This document shows positions 40,800 to 53,449 of a stretch of DNA of 64,000 bases, piece by piece. Position 1 is the first letter of the stretch. Each line of letters begins with the position of its first letter. The translations under genes were made by a program, and so were the position numbers. The notes beneath the pieces were generated by a model, which saw only the letters and a program-made list of their open reading frames with translations, did not search any database and was not told where the DNA came from. Source of the stretch: Limnomonas spitsbergensis (Eukaryota > Chlorophyta > Chlorophyceae > Chlamydomonadales); NCBI GenBank assembly GCA_037349105.1, contig JAYJMM010000071.1, positions 1,240,001 through 1,304,000 of the forward strand. The letters are read 5' to 3'.

Positions 40800-43700
40800 G
40801 GGTTAAGCATCTGGCTGCTGTTTCTGCTTCCAGGTTTTAGGGGTAAGCATCTGGCTGCTGTGTCTGCTTCCAGGTTTTAGGGTTAAGCATCTGGCTGCTG
40901 TTTCTGATTCCAGGTTTTAGGTTTAAGCATCTGGCCGATGTTTCTGCTTGCAGGTTTAGGGTTCAGCATCTGGCTGCTGTTTCTGATTCCAGGTTTTAGG
41001 TTTAAGCATCTGGCCGATGTTTCTGCTTGCAGGTTTAGGGTTCAGCATCTGGCTGCTGTTTCTGCTTCCAGGTTTTAGGGTTAAGTATCTGGCCGCTGTT
41101 TGTGCTTCCAGGTTTTAGGGTTACGTATCTGGCCGCTGTTTGTGCTTCCAGGTTTTAGGGTTACGTATCTGGCCGCTGTTTCTGCTTCCAGGTTTTAGGG
41201 TTAAGCATCTGGCTGCTGTTTCTGCTTCCAGGTTTTAGGTTTAAGCATCTGGCCGATGTTTCTGCTTGCAGGTTTAGGGTTAAGCATCTGGCTGCTGTTT
41301 CTGCTTCCAGGTTTTAGGTTAAGCATCTGGCTGTTGTTTCTGCTTGCAGGTTTAGGGTTAAGCATCTGGCTGCTGTTTCTGCTTCCAGGTTTTAGGTTAA
41401 GCATCTGGCTGTTGTTTCTGCTTCCAGGTTTAGGGTTACGTATCTGGCTGCTGTTTCTGATTCCAGGTTTTAGGTTTAAGCATCTGGCCGATGTTTCTGC
41501 TTCCAGGTTTAGGGTTAAGCATCTGGCTGCTGTTTCTGCTTCCAGGTTTTAGGGTTAAGTATCTGGCCGCTGTTTGTGCTTCCAGGTTTTAGGGTTACGT
41601 ATCTGGCCGCTGTTTCTGCTTCCAGGTTTTAGGGTCAAGCATCTGGCTGTTGTTTCTGCTTCCAGGTTTAGGGTTAACCATCTGGCTGCTGTTTCTGATT
41701 CCAGGTTTTAGGTTTAAGCATCTGGCCGATGTTTCTGCTTGCAGGTTTAGGGTTAAGCATCTGGCTGCTGTTTCTGCTTCCAGGTTTTAGGGTTAAGTAT
41801 CTGGCCGCTGTTTGTGCTTCCAGGTTTTAGGTTTACGTATCTGGCCGCTGTTTCTGCATCCAGGTTTTAGGGTTAAGTATCTGGCCGCTGTTTGTGCTTC
41901 CAGGTTTTAGGGTTACGTATCTGGCCGCTGTTTCTGCTCCCAGGTTTAAGGGTTAAGCATCTGGCCGCTGTTTCTGCTTCCAGTCTTAGGGTTAAGCATC
42001 TGGCCGCTGTTTGTGCTTCCAGGTTTTAGGGTTAAGCATCTGGCCGCTGTTTCTGCTACCAGGTTATAGGGTTAAGCATCTGGCTGCTGTTTCTGCTTGC
42101 AGGTTTAGGGTTAACCATCTGGCTGCTGTTTCTGCTTCCAGGTTTAAGGGTTAAGTATCTGGCCGCTGTTTCTGCTTCCAGGTTTTAGGGTTATGTATCT
42201 GGCCGCTGTTTCTGCTTCCAGGTTTTAGGGTAAAGTATCTGGCCGCTGTTTGTGCTTCCAGGTTTTAGGGTTAAGTATCTGGCCGATGTTTCTGCTTCCA
42301 GTTTTAGGGTTAAGTATCTGGCCGATGTTTCAGCTTCCAGGTTATAGGGTTAAGCATCTGGCTGTTGTTTCTGCTTCCAGGTTTAGGGTTAAGCATCTGG
42401 CTGCTGTTTCTGCTTCCAGGTTTTAGGGGTAAGCATCTGGCTGCTGTGTCTGCTTCCAGGTTTTAGGGTTAAGCATCTGGCTGCTGTTTCTGCTTCCAGG
42501 TTTTAGGGTTAAGCATCTGGCTGTTGTTTCTGCTTCCAGGTTTAGGGTTAACCATCTGGCTGCTGTTTCTGATTCCAGGTTTTAGGTTTAAGCATCTGGC
42601 CGATGTTTCTGCTTGCAGGTTTAGGGTTCAGCATCTGGCTGCTGTTTCTGCTTCCAGGTTTTAGGGTTAAGTATCTGGCCGCTGTTTGTGCTTCCAGGTT
42701 TTAGGGTTACGTATCTGGCCGCTGTTTGTGCTTCCAGGTTTTAGGGTTACGTATCTGGCCGCTGTTTCTGCTTCCAGGTTTTAGGGTTAAGCATCTGGCT
42801 GCTGTTTCTGCTTCCAGGTTTTAGGTTTAAGCATCTGGCCGATGTTTCTGCTTGCAGGTTTAGGGTTAAGCATCTGGCTGCTGTTTCTGCTTCCAGGTTT
42901 TAGGGGTAAGCATCTGGCTGCTGTGTCTGCTTCCAGGTTTTAGGGTTAAGCATCTGGCTGCTGTTTCTGATTCCAGGTTTTAGGTTTAAGCATCTGGCCG
43001 ATGTTTCTGCTTGCAGGTTTAGGGTTCAGCATCTGGCTGCTGTTTCTGATTCCAGGTTTTAGGTTTAAGCATCTGGCCGATGTTTCTGCTTGCAGGTTTA
43101 GGGTTCAGCATCTGGCTGCTGTTTCTGCTTCCAGGTTTTAGGGTTAAGTATCTGGCCGCTGTTTGTGCTTCCAGGTTTTAGGGTTACGTATCTGGCCGCT
43201 GTTTGTGCTTCCAGGTTTTAGGGTTACGTATCTGGCCGCTGTTTCTGCTTCCAGGTTTTAGGGTTAAGCATCTGGCTGCTGTTTCTGCTTCCAGGTTTTA
43301 GGTTTAAGCATCTGGCCGATGTTTCTGCTTGCAGGTTTAGGGTTAAGCATCTGGCTGCTGTTTCTGCTTCCAGGTTTTAGGTTAAGCATCTGGCTGTTGT
43401 TTCTGCTTGCAGGTTTAGGGTTAAGCATCTGGCTGCTGTTTCTGCTTCCAGGTTTTAGGTTAAGCATCTGGCTGTTGTTTCTGCTTCCAGGTTTAGGGTT
43501 ACGTATCTGGCTGCTGTTTCTGATTCCAGGTTTTAGGTTTAAGCATCTGGCCGATGTTTCTGCTTCCAGGTTTAGGGTTAAGCATCTGGCTGCTGTTTCT
43601 GCTTCCAGGTTTTAGGGTTAAGTATCTGGCCGCTGTTTGTGCTTCCAGGTTTTAGGGTTACGTATCTGGCCGCTGTTTCTGCTTCCAGGTTTTAGGGTCA

Positions 43701-44963
43701 AGCATCTGGCTGTTGTTTCTGCTTCCAGGTTTAGGGTTAACCATCTGGCTGCTGTTTCTGATTCCAGGTTTTAGGTTTAAGCATCTGGCCGCTGTTTCTG
43801 CTTGCAGGTTTAGGGTTAAGCATCTGGCTGCTGTTTCTGCTTCCAGGTTTTAGGGTTAAGTATCTGGCCGCTGTTTGTGCTTCCAGGTTTTAGGTTTACG
43901 TATCTGGCCGCTGTTTCTGCATCCAGGTTTTAGGGTTAAGTATCTGGCCGCTGTTTGTGCTTCCAGGTTTTAGGGTTACGTATCTGGCCGCTGTTTCTGC
44001 TCCCAGGTTTAAGGGTTAAGCATCTGGCCGCTGTTTCTGCTTCCAGTCTTAGGGTTAAGCATCTGGCCGCTGTTTGTGCTTCCAGGTTTTAGGGTTAAGC
44101 ATCTGGCCGCTGTTTCTGCTACCAGGTTATAGGGTTAAGCATCTGGCTGCTGTTTCTGCTTGCAGGTTTAGGGTTAACCATCTGGCTGCTGTTTCTGCTT
44201 CCAGGTTTAAGGGTTAAGTATCTGGCCGCTGTTTCTGCTTCCAGGTTTTAGGGTTATGTATCTGGCCGCTGTTTCTGCTTCCAGGTTTTAGGGTAAAGTA
44301 TCTGGCCGCTGTTTGTGCTTCCAGGTTTTAGGGTTAAGTATCTGGCCGATGTTTCTGCTTCCAGTTTTAGGGTTAAGTATCTGGCCGATGTTTCAGCTTC
44401 CAGGTTATAGGGTTAAGCATCTGGCTGTTGTTTCTGCTTCCAGGTTTAGGGTTAAGCATCTGGCTGCTGTTTCTGCTTCCAGGTTTTAGGGGTAAGCATC
44501 TGGCTGCTGTGTCTGCTTCCAGGTTTTAGGGTTAAGCATCTGGCTGCTGTTTCTGCTTCCAGGTTTTAGGGTTAAGCATCTGGCTGTTGTTTCTGCTTCC
44601 AGGTTTAGGGTTAACCATCTGGCTGCTGTTTCTGATTCCAGGTTTTAGGTTTAAGCATCTGGCCGATGTTTCTGCTTGCAGGTTTAGGGTTCAGCATCTG
44701 GCTGCTGTTTCTGCTTCCAGGTTTTAGGGTTAAGTATCTGGCCGCTGTTTGTGCTTCCAGGTTTTAGGGTTACGTATCTGGCCGCTGTTTGTGCTTCCAG
44801 GTTTTAGGGTTACGTATCTGGCCGCTGTTTCTGCTTCCAGGTTTTAGGGTTAAGCATCTGGCTGCTGTTTCTGCATCCAGGTTTTAGGTTTAAGCATCTG
44901 GCCGATGTTTCTGCTTGCAGGTTTAGGGTTAAGCATCTGGCTGCTGTTTCTGCTTCCAGGTTT
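40800..44963 (+). repeat. 2,063-bp tandem duplication in satellite C
   Basis: Unit order repeats at a 2,063-bp offset (for example CTGATTCC at 40904 and 42967, and the GGTTATAGGG variant near 42062 and 44125). Copies are about 40800-42863 and 42863-44963. They differ by single changes such as GCCGATG near 41726 against GCCGCTG near 43789. Confidence 0.85.
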
Positions 44964-46786
44964 TAGGGTCAAGCATCTGGCTGTTGTTTCTGCTTCCAGG
45001 TTTAGGGTTAACCATCTGGCTGCTGTTTCTGATTCCAGGTTTTAGGTTTAAGCATCTGGCCGATGTTTCTGCTTGCAGGTTTAGGGTTAAGCATCTGGCT
45101 GCTGTTTCTGCTTCCAGGTTTTAGGGTTAAGTATCTGGCCGCTGTTTGTGCTTCCAGGTTTTAGGTTTACGTATCTGGCCGCTGTTTCTGCATCCAGGTT
45201 TTAGGGTTAAGTATCTGGCCGCTGTTTGTGCTTCCAGGTTTTAGGGATACGTATCTGGCCGCTGTTTCTGCTCCCAGGTTTAAGGGTTAAGCATCTGGCC
45301 GCTGTTTCTGCTTCCAGTCTTAGGTTTAAGCATCTGGTCGCTGTTTGTGCTTCCAGGTTTTAGGGTTACGTATCTGGCCGCTGTTTCTGCTCCCAGGTTT
45401 AAGGGTTAAGCATCTGGCCGCTGTTTCTGCTTCCAGTCTTAGGGTTAAGCATCTGGCCGCTGTTTGTGCTTCCAGGTGTTAGGGTTAAGCATCTGGCCGC
45501 TGTTTCTGCTACCAGGTTTTAGGGTTAAGCATCTGGCTGCTGTTTCTGCTTCCAGGTTTAGGGTTAAGCATCTGGCTGCTGTTTCTGCTTCCAGGTTTAA
45601 GGGTTAAGTATCTGGCCGCTGTTTCTGCTTCCAGGTTTTAGGGTTATGTATCTGGCCGCTGTTTCTGCTTCCAGGTTTTAGGGTAAAGTATCTGGCCGCT
45701 GTTTGTGCTTCCAGGTTTTAGGGTTAAGTATCTGGCCGCTGTTTCTGCTCCCAGGTTTAAAGGTTAAGCATCTGGCCGCTGTTTCTGCTTCCAGTCTTAG
45801 GGTTAAGCATCTGGCCGCTGTTTGTGCTTCCAGGTTTTAGGGTTAAGCATCTGGCCGCTGTTTCTGCTACCAGGTTTTAGGGTTAAGCATGTGGCTGCTG
45901 TTTCTGCTTGCAGGTTTAGGGTTAAGCATCTGGCTGCTGTTTCTGCTTCCAGGTTTAAGGGTTAAGTATCTGGCCACTGTTTCTGCTTCCAGGTTTTAGG
46001 GTTATGTATCTGGCCGCTGTTTCTGCTTCCAGGTTTTAGGGTAAAGTATCTGGCCGCTGTTTGTGCTTCCAGGTTTTAGGGTTAAGTATCTGGCCGCTGT
46101 TTCTGCTTCCAGGTTTTAGGTTTAAGCATCTGGCCGATGTTTCTGCTTCCAGTTTTAGGGTTAAGTATCTGGCCGATGTTTCAGCTTCCAGGTTATAGGG
46201 TTAAGCATCTGGCTGTTGTTTCTGCTTCCAGGTTTAGGGTTAAGCATCTGGCTGCTGTTTCTGCTTCCAGGTTTTAGGGGTAAGCATCTGGCTGCTGTGT
46301 CTGCTTCCAGGTTTTAGGGTTAAGCATCTGGCTGCTGTTTCTGCTTCCAGGTTTTAGGTTTAAGCATCTGGCCGATGTTTCTGCTTGCAGGTTTAGGGTT
46401 AAGCATCTGGCTGCTGTTTCTGCTTCCAGGTTTTAGGGGTAAGCATCTGGCTGTTGTTTCTGCTTCCAGTTTTAGGGTTAACCATCTGGCTGCTGTTTCT
46501 GATTCCAGGTTTTAGGTTTAAGCATCTGGCCGATGTTTCTGCTTCCAGGTTTAGGGTTAAGCATCTGGCTGCTGTTTCTGCTTCCAGGTTTTAGGGTTAA
46601 GTATCTGGCCGCTGTTTGTGCTTCCAGGTTTTAGGGTTCCGTATCTGGCTGCTGTTTGTGCTTCCAGGTTTCAGGGTTACGTATCTGGCTGCTGTTTGTG
46701 CTTCCAGGTTTTAGGGTTACGTATCTGGCCGCTGTTTCTGCTTCCAGGTTTTAGGGTTAAGTATCTGGCCGCTGTTTGTGCTTCCA

Positions 46787-46991
46787 GGGTTTGGGATTTA
46801 GGATCTGGCCGGTACCGTACTGCTGATCCCTGGTTTAGGTTGAATGGTTTAGGATCTGGTTTTTGCTGTCCAGTGTAAGTTTGCCAATGGCCTGGGCGGA
46901 GCCAGCCGCCAGCTGATCTTGCCGCTGTCTCTGCATCCAGGATGAAGAGTTAAGAATTTACAGTCTGGCCTCTGCATCTATTTTCCGGTTC
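46787..46991 (+). repeat. Interspersed 205-bp block, copy 2
   Basis: Lies 9,016 bp after copy 1. Distinguished by GGCCTGGGCGG and GATCTTGCC where other copies have GGCCCGGGCGG and GATCTCGCC. Confidence 0.9.
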
Positions 46992-48979
46992 AGGTTTTAG
47001 GGTTAAGCATCTGGCTGTTGTGTCTGCTTCCAGGTTTTAGGGTTAAGCATCTGGCTGCTGTTTCTGCTTCCAGGTTTTAGGGTCAAGCATCTGGCTGTTG
47101 TTTCTGCTTCCAGGTTTAGGGTTAACCATCTGGCAGCTGTTTCTGATTCCAGGTTTTAGGTTTAAGCATCTGGCCGATGTTTCTGCTTGCAGGTTTAGGG
47201 TTAAGCATCTGGCTGCTGTTTCTGCTTCCAGGTTTTAGGGTTAAGTATCTGGCCGCTGTTTGTGCTTCCAGGTTTTAGGTTTACGTATCTGGCCGCTGTT
47301 TCTGCATCCAGGTTTTAGGTATAAGTATCTGGCCGCTGTTTGTGCTACCAGGTTTTAGGGATACGTATCTGGCCGCTGTTTCTGCTCCCAGGTTTAAGGG
47401 TTAAGCATCTGGCCGCTGTTTCTGCTTCCAGTCTTAGGGTTAAGCATCTGGCCGCTGTTTGTGCTTCCAGGTTTTAGGTTTACGTATCTGGCCGCTGTTT
47501 CTGCATCCAGGTTTTAGGGTTAAGTATCTAGCCGCTGTTTGTGCTTCCAGGTTTTAGGATTACGTATCTGGCCGCTGTTTCTGCTCCCAGGTTTAAGGGT
47601 TAAGCATCTGGCCGCTGTTTCTGCTTCCAGTCTTAGGGTTAAGCATCTGGCCGCTGTTTGTGCTTCCAGGTTTTAGGGTTAAGCATCTGGCCGCTGTTTC
47701 ATCTACCTGGTTTTAGGGTTAAGCATCTGGCTGCTGTTTCTGCTTGCAGGTTTAGGGTTAAGCATCTGGCTGCTGTTTCTGCTTCCAGGTTTAAGGGTTA
47801 AGTATCTGGCCGCTGTTTCTGCTTCCAGGTTTTAGGGTTATGTATCTGGCCGCTGTTTGTGCTTCCAGGTTTTAGGGTAAAGTATCTGGCTGCTGTTTGT
47901 GCTTCCAGGTTTTAGGGTTAAGTATCTGGCCGCTGTTTCTGCTTCCAGTTTTAGGGTTAAGTATCTGGCCGATGTTTCAGCTTCCAGGTTATAGGGTTAA
48001 GCATCTGGCTGTTGTTTCTGCTTCCAGGTTTAGGGTTAAGCATCTGGCTGCTGTTTCTGCTTCCAGGTTTTAGGGGTAAGCATCTGGCTGCTGTGTCTGC
48101 TTCCAGGTTTTAGGGTTAAGCATCTGGCTGCTGTTTCTGCTTCCAGGTTTTAGGGTTAAGCATCTGGCTGTTGTTTCTGCTTCCAGGTTTAAGGGTTAAG
48201 TATCTGGCCGCTGTTTCTGCTTCCAGGTTTTAGGGTTATATATCTGGCCGCTGTTTCTGCTTCCAGGTTTTAGGGTAAAGTATCTGGCCGCTGTTTGTGC
48301 TTCCAGGTTTTAGGGTTAAATATCTGGCCGCTGTTTCTGCTTCCAGTTTTAGGGTTAAGTATCTGGCCGATGTTTCAGCTTCCAGGTTATAGGGTTAAGC
48401 ATCTGGCTGTTGTTTCTGCTTCCAGGTTTAGGGTTAAGCATCTGGCTGCTGTTTCTGCTTCCAGGTTTTAGGGGTAAGCATCTGGCTGCTGTGTCTGCTT
48501 CCAGGTTTTAGGGTTAAGCATCTGGCTGCTGTTTCTGCTTCCAGGTTTTAGGTTTAAGCATCTGGCCGATGTTTCTGCTTGCAGGTTTAGGGTTAAGCAT
48601 CTGGCTGCTGTTTCTGCTTCCAGGTTTTAGGTTAAGCATCTGGCTGTTGTTTCTGCTTCCAGGTTTAGGGTTAACCATCTGGCTGCTGTTTCTGATTCCA
48701 GGTTTTAGGTTTAAGCATCTGGCCGATGTTTCTGCTTCCAGGTTTAGGGTTAAGCATCTGGCTGCTGTTTCTGCTTCCAGGTTTTAGGGTTAAGTATCTG
48801 GCTGCTGTGTCTGCTTCCAGGTTTTAGGGTTCCGTATCTGGCTGCTGTTTGTGCTTCCAGGTTTTAGGGTTACGTATCTGGCTGCTGTTTGTGCTTCCAG
48901 GTTTTAGGGTTACGTATCTGGCCGCTGTTTCTGCTTCCAGGTTTTAGGGTTAAGTATCTGGCCGCTGTTTGTGCTTCCA

Positions 48980-49184
48980 GGGTTTGGGATTTAGGATCTG
49001 GCCGGTACCGTACTGCTGATCCCTGGTTTAGGTTGAATGGTTTAGGATCTGGTTTTTGCTGTCCAGTGTAAGTTTGCCAATGGCCCGGGCGGAGCCAGCC
49101 GCCAGCTGATCTCGCCGCTGTCTCTGCATCCAGGATGAAGAGTTAAGAATTTACAGTCTGGCCTCTGCATCTATTTTCCGGTTC
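48980..49184 (+). repeat. Interspersed 205-bp block, copy 3
   Basis: 2,193 bp after copy 2, with the consensus GGCCCGGGCGG. Confidence 0.9.
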
Positions 49185-51051
49185 AGGTTTTAGGGTTAAG
49201 CATCTGGCTGCTGTGTCTGCTTCCAGGTTTTAGGGTTAAGCATCTGGCTGCTGTTTCTGCTTCCAGGTTTTAGGGTCAAGCATCTGGCTGTTGTTTCTGC
49301 TTCCAGGTTTAGGGTTAACCATCTGGCAGCTGTTTCTGATTCCAGGTTTTAGGTTTAAGCATCTGGCCGATGTTTCTGCTTGCAGGTTTAGGGTTAAGCA
49401 TCTGGCTGCTGTTTCTGCTTCCAGGTTTTAGGGTTAAGTATCTGGCCGCTGTTTGTGCTTCCAGGTTTTAGGTTTACGTATCTGGCCGCTGTTTCTGCAT
49501 CCAGGTTTTAGGGTTAAGTATCTGGCCGCTGTTTGTGCTACCAGGTTTTAGGGATACGTATCTGGCCGCTGTTTCTGCTCCCAGGTTTAAGGGTTAAGCA
49601 TCTGGCCGCTGTTTCTGCTTCCAGTCTTAGGGTTAAGCATCTGGCCGCTGTTTGTGCTTCCAGGTTTTAGGTTTACGTATCTGGCCGCTGTTTCTGCATC
49701 CAGGTTTTAGGGTTAAGTATCTGGCCGCTGTTTGTGCTTCCAGGTTTTAGGATTACGTATCTGGCCGCTGTTTCTGCTCCCAGGTTTAAGGGTTAAGCAT
49801 CTGGCCGCTGTTTCTGCTTCCAGTCTTAGGGTTAAGCATCTGGCTGCTGTTTCTGCTTCCAGGTTTAAGGGTTAAGTATCTGGCCGCTGTTTCTGCTTCC
49901 AGGTTTTAGGGTTATATATCTGGCCGCTGTTTCTGCTTCCAGGTTTTAGGGTAAAGTATCTGGCCGCTGTTTGTGCTTCCAGGTTTTAGGGTTAAATATC
50001 TGGCCGCTGTTTCTGCTTCCAGTTTTAGGGTTAAGTATCTGGCCGATGTTTCAGCTTCCAGGTTATAGGGTTAAGCATCTGGCTGTTGTTTCTGCTTCCA
50101 GGTTTAGGGTTAAGCATCTGGCTGCTGTTTCTGCTTCCAGGTTTTAGGGGTAAGCATCTGGCTGCTGTGTCTGCTTCCAGGTTTTAGGGTTAAGCATCTG
50201 GCTGCTGTTTCTGCTTCCAGGTTTTAGGTTTAAGCATCTGGCCGATGTTTCTGCTTGCAGGTTTAGGGTTAAGCATCTGGCTGCTGTTTCTGCTTCCAGG
50301 TTTTAGGTTAAGCATCTGGCTGTTGTTTCTGCTTCCAGGTTTAGGGTTAACCATCTGGCTGCTGTTTCTGATTCCAGGTTTTAGGTTTAAGCATCTGGCC
50401 GATGTTTCTGCTTCCAGGTTTAGGGTTAAGCATCTGGCTGCTGTTTCTGCTTCCAGGTTTTAGGGTTAAGTATCTGGCTGCTGTGTCTGCTTCCAGGTTT
50501 TAGGGTTCCGTATCTGGCTGCTGTTTGTGCTTCCAGGTTTTAGGGTTACGTATCTGGCTGCTGTTTGTGCTTCCAGGTTTTAGGGTTACGTATCTGGCCG
50601 CTGTTTCTGCTTCCAGGTTTTAGGGTTAAGTATCTGGCCGCTGTTTGTGCTTCCAGGTTTAGGGTTAAGCATCTGGCTGCTGTTTCTGCTTCCAGGTTTT
50701 AGGTTAAGCATCTGGCTGTTGTTTCTGCTTCCAGGTTTAGGGTTAACCATCTGGCTGCTGTTTCTGATTCCAGGTTTTAGGTTTAAGCATCTGGCCGATG
50801 TTTCTGCTTCCAGGTTTAGGGTTAAGCATCTGGCTGCTGTTTCTGCTTCCAGGTTTTAGGGTTAAGTATCTGGCTGCTGTGTCTGCTTCCAGGTTTTAGG
50901 GTTCCGTATCTGGCTGCTGTTTGTGCTTCCAGGTTTTAGGGTTACGTATCTGGCTGCTGTTTGTGCTTCCAGGTTTTAGGGTTACGTATCTGGCCGCTGT
51001 TTCTGCTTCCAGGTTTTAGGGTTAAGTATCTGGCCGCTGTTTGTGCTTCCA

Positions 51052-51256
51052 GGGTTTGGGATTTAGGATCTGGCCGGTACCGTACTGCTGATCCCTGGTT
51101 TAGGTTGAATGGTTTAGGATCTGGTTTTTGCTGTCCAGTGTAAGTTTGCCAATGGCCCGGGCGGAGCCAGCCGCCAGCTGATCTCGCCGCTGTCTCTGCA
51201 TCCAGGATGAAGAGTTAAGAATTTACAGTCTGGCCTCTGCATCTATTTTCCGGTTC
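51052..51256 (+). repeat. Interspersed 205-bp block, copy 4
   Basis: 2,072 bp after copy 3. Apparently identical to copy 3. Confidence 0.9.
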
Positions 51257-53244
51257 AGGTTTTAGGGTTAAGCATCTGGCTGCTGTGTCTGCTTCCAGGT
51301 TTTAGGGTTAAGCATCTGGCTGCTGTTTCTGCTTCCAGGTTTTAGGGTCAAGCATCTGGCTGTTGTTTCTGCTTCCAGGTTTAGGGTTAACCATCTGGCA
51401 GCTGTTTCTGATTCCAGGTTTTAGGTTTAAGCATCTGGCCGATGTTTCTGCTTGCAGGTTTAGGGTTAAGCATCTGGCTGCTGTTTCTGCTTCCAGGTTT
51501 TAGGGTTAAGTATCTGGCCGCTGTTTGTGCTTCCAGGTTTTAGGTTTACGTATCTGGCCGCTGTTTCTGCATCCAGGTTTTAGGGTTAAGTATCTGGCCG
51601 CTGTTTGTGCTACCAGGTTTTAGGGATACGTATCTGGCCGCTGTTTCTGCTCCCAGGTTTAAGGGTTAAGCATCTGGCCGCTGTTTCTGCTTCCAGTCTT
51701 AGGGTTAAGCATCTGGCCGCTGTTTGTGCTTCCAGGTTTTAGGTTTACGTATCTGGCCGCTGTTTCTGCATCCAGGTTTTAGGGTTAAGTATCTGGCCGC
51801 TGTTTGTGCTTCCAGGTTTTAGGATTACGTATCTGGCCGCTGTTTCTGCTCCCAGGTTTAAGGGTTAAGCATCTGGCCGCTGTTTCTGCTTCCAGTCTTA
51901 GGGTTAAGCATCTGGCCGCTGTTTGTGCTTCCAGGTTTTAGGGTTAAGCATCTGGCCGCTGTTTCATCTACCTGGTTTTAGGGTTAAGCATCTGGCTGCT
52001 GTTTCTGCTTGCAGGTTTAGGGTTAAGCATCTGGCTGCTGTTTCTGCTTCCAGGTTTAAGGGTTAAGTATCTGGCCGCTGTTTCTGCTTCCAGGTTTTAG
52101 GGTTATGTATCTGGCCGCTGTTTGTGCTTCCAGGTTTTAGGGTAAAGTATCTGGCTGCTGTTTGTGCTTCCAGGTTTTAGGGTTAAGTATCTGGCCGCTG
52201 TTTCTGCTTCCAGTTTTAGGGTTAAGTATCTGGCCGATGTTTCAGCTTCCAGGTTATAGGGTTAAGCATCTGGCTGTTGTTTCTGCTTCCAGGTTTAGGG
52301 TTAAGCATCTGGCTGCTGTTTCTGCTTCCAGGTTTTAGGGGTAAGCATCTGGCTGCTGTGTCTGCTTCCAGGTTTTAGGGTTAAGCATCTGGCTGCTGTT
52401 TCTGCTTCCAGGTTTTAGGGTTAAGCATCTGGCTGTTGTTTCTGCTTCCAGGTTTAAGGGTTAAGTATCTGGCCGCTGTTTCTGCTTCCAGGTTTTAGGG
52501 TTATATATCTGGCCGCTGTTTCTGCTTCCAGGTTTTAGGGTAAAGTATCTGGCCGCTGTTTGTGCTTCCAGGTTTTAGGGTTAAGTATCTGGCCGCTGTT
52601 TCTGCTTCCAGTTTTAGGGTTAAGTATCTGGCCGATGTTTCAGCTTCCAGGTTATAGGGTTAAGCATCTGGCTGTTATTTCTGCTTCCAGGTTTAGGGTT
52701 AAGCATCTGGCTGCTGTTTCTGCTTCCAGGTTTTAGGGGTAAGCATCTGGCTGCTGTGTCTGCTTCCAGGTTTTAGGGTTAAGCATCTGGCTGCTGTTTC
52801 TGCTTCCAGGTTTTAGGTTTAAGCATCTGGCCGATGTTTCTGCTTGCAGGTTTAGGGTTAAGCATCTGGCTGCTGTTTCTGCTTCCAGGTTTTAGGTTAA
52901 GCATCTGGCTGTTGTTTCTGCTTCCAGTTTTAGGGTTAACCATCTGGCTGCTGTTTCTGATTCCAGGTTTTAGGTTTAAGCATCTGGCCGATGTTTCTGC
53001 TTCCAGGTTTAGGGTTAAGCATCTGGCTGCTGTTTCTGCTTCCAGGTTTTAGGGTTAAGTATCTGGCCGCTGTTTGTGCTTCCAGGTTTTAGGGTTCCGT
53101 ATCTGGCTGCTGTTTGTGCTTCCAGGTTTTAGGGTTACGTATCTGGCTGCTGTTTGTGCTTCCAGGTTTTAGGGTTACGTATCTGGCCGCTGTTTCTGCT
53201 TCCAGGTTTTAGGGTTAAGTATCTGGCCGCTGTTTGTGCTTCCA

Positions 53245-53449
53245 GGGTTTGGGATTTAGGATCTGGCCGGTACCGTACTGCTGATCCCTGGTTTAGGTTG
53301 AATGGTTTAGGATCTGGTTTTTGCTGTCCAGTGTAAGTTTGCCAATGGCCCGGGCGGAGCCAGCCGCCAGCTGATCTCGCCGCTGTCTCTGCATCCAGGA
53401 TGAAGAGTTAAGAATTTACAGTCTGGCCTCTGCATCTATTTTCCGGTTC
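53245..53449 (+). repeat. Interspersed 205-bp block, copy 5
   Basis: 2,193 bp after copy 4, the same spacing as copies 2 to 3. Confidence 0.9.

Noticed and set aside
41256..41552. Hydrophobic short frames (LSIWLLFLLPGF) resembling membrane peptides, repeated across satellite C
   Set aside because: They are produced by the 40-bp unit, recur wherever the same unit order recurs, and end at frame-dependent stops in the unit.
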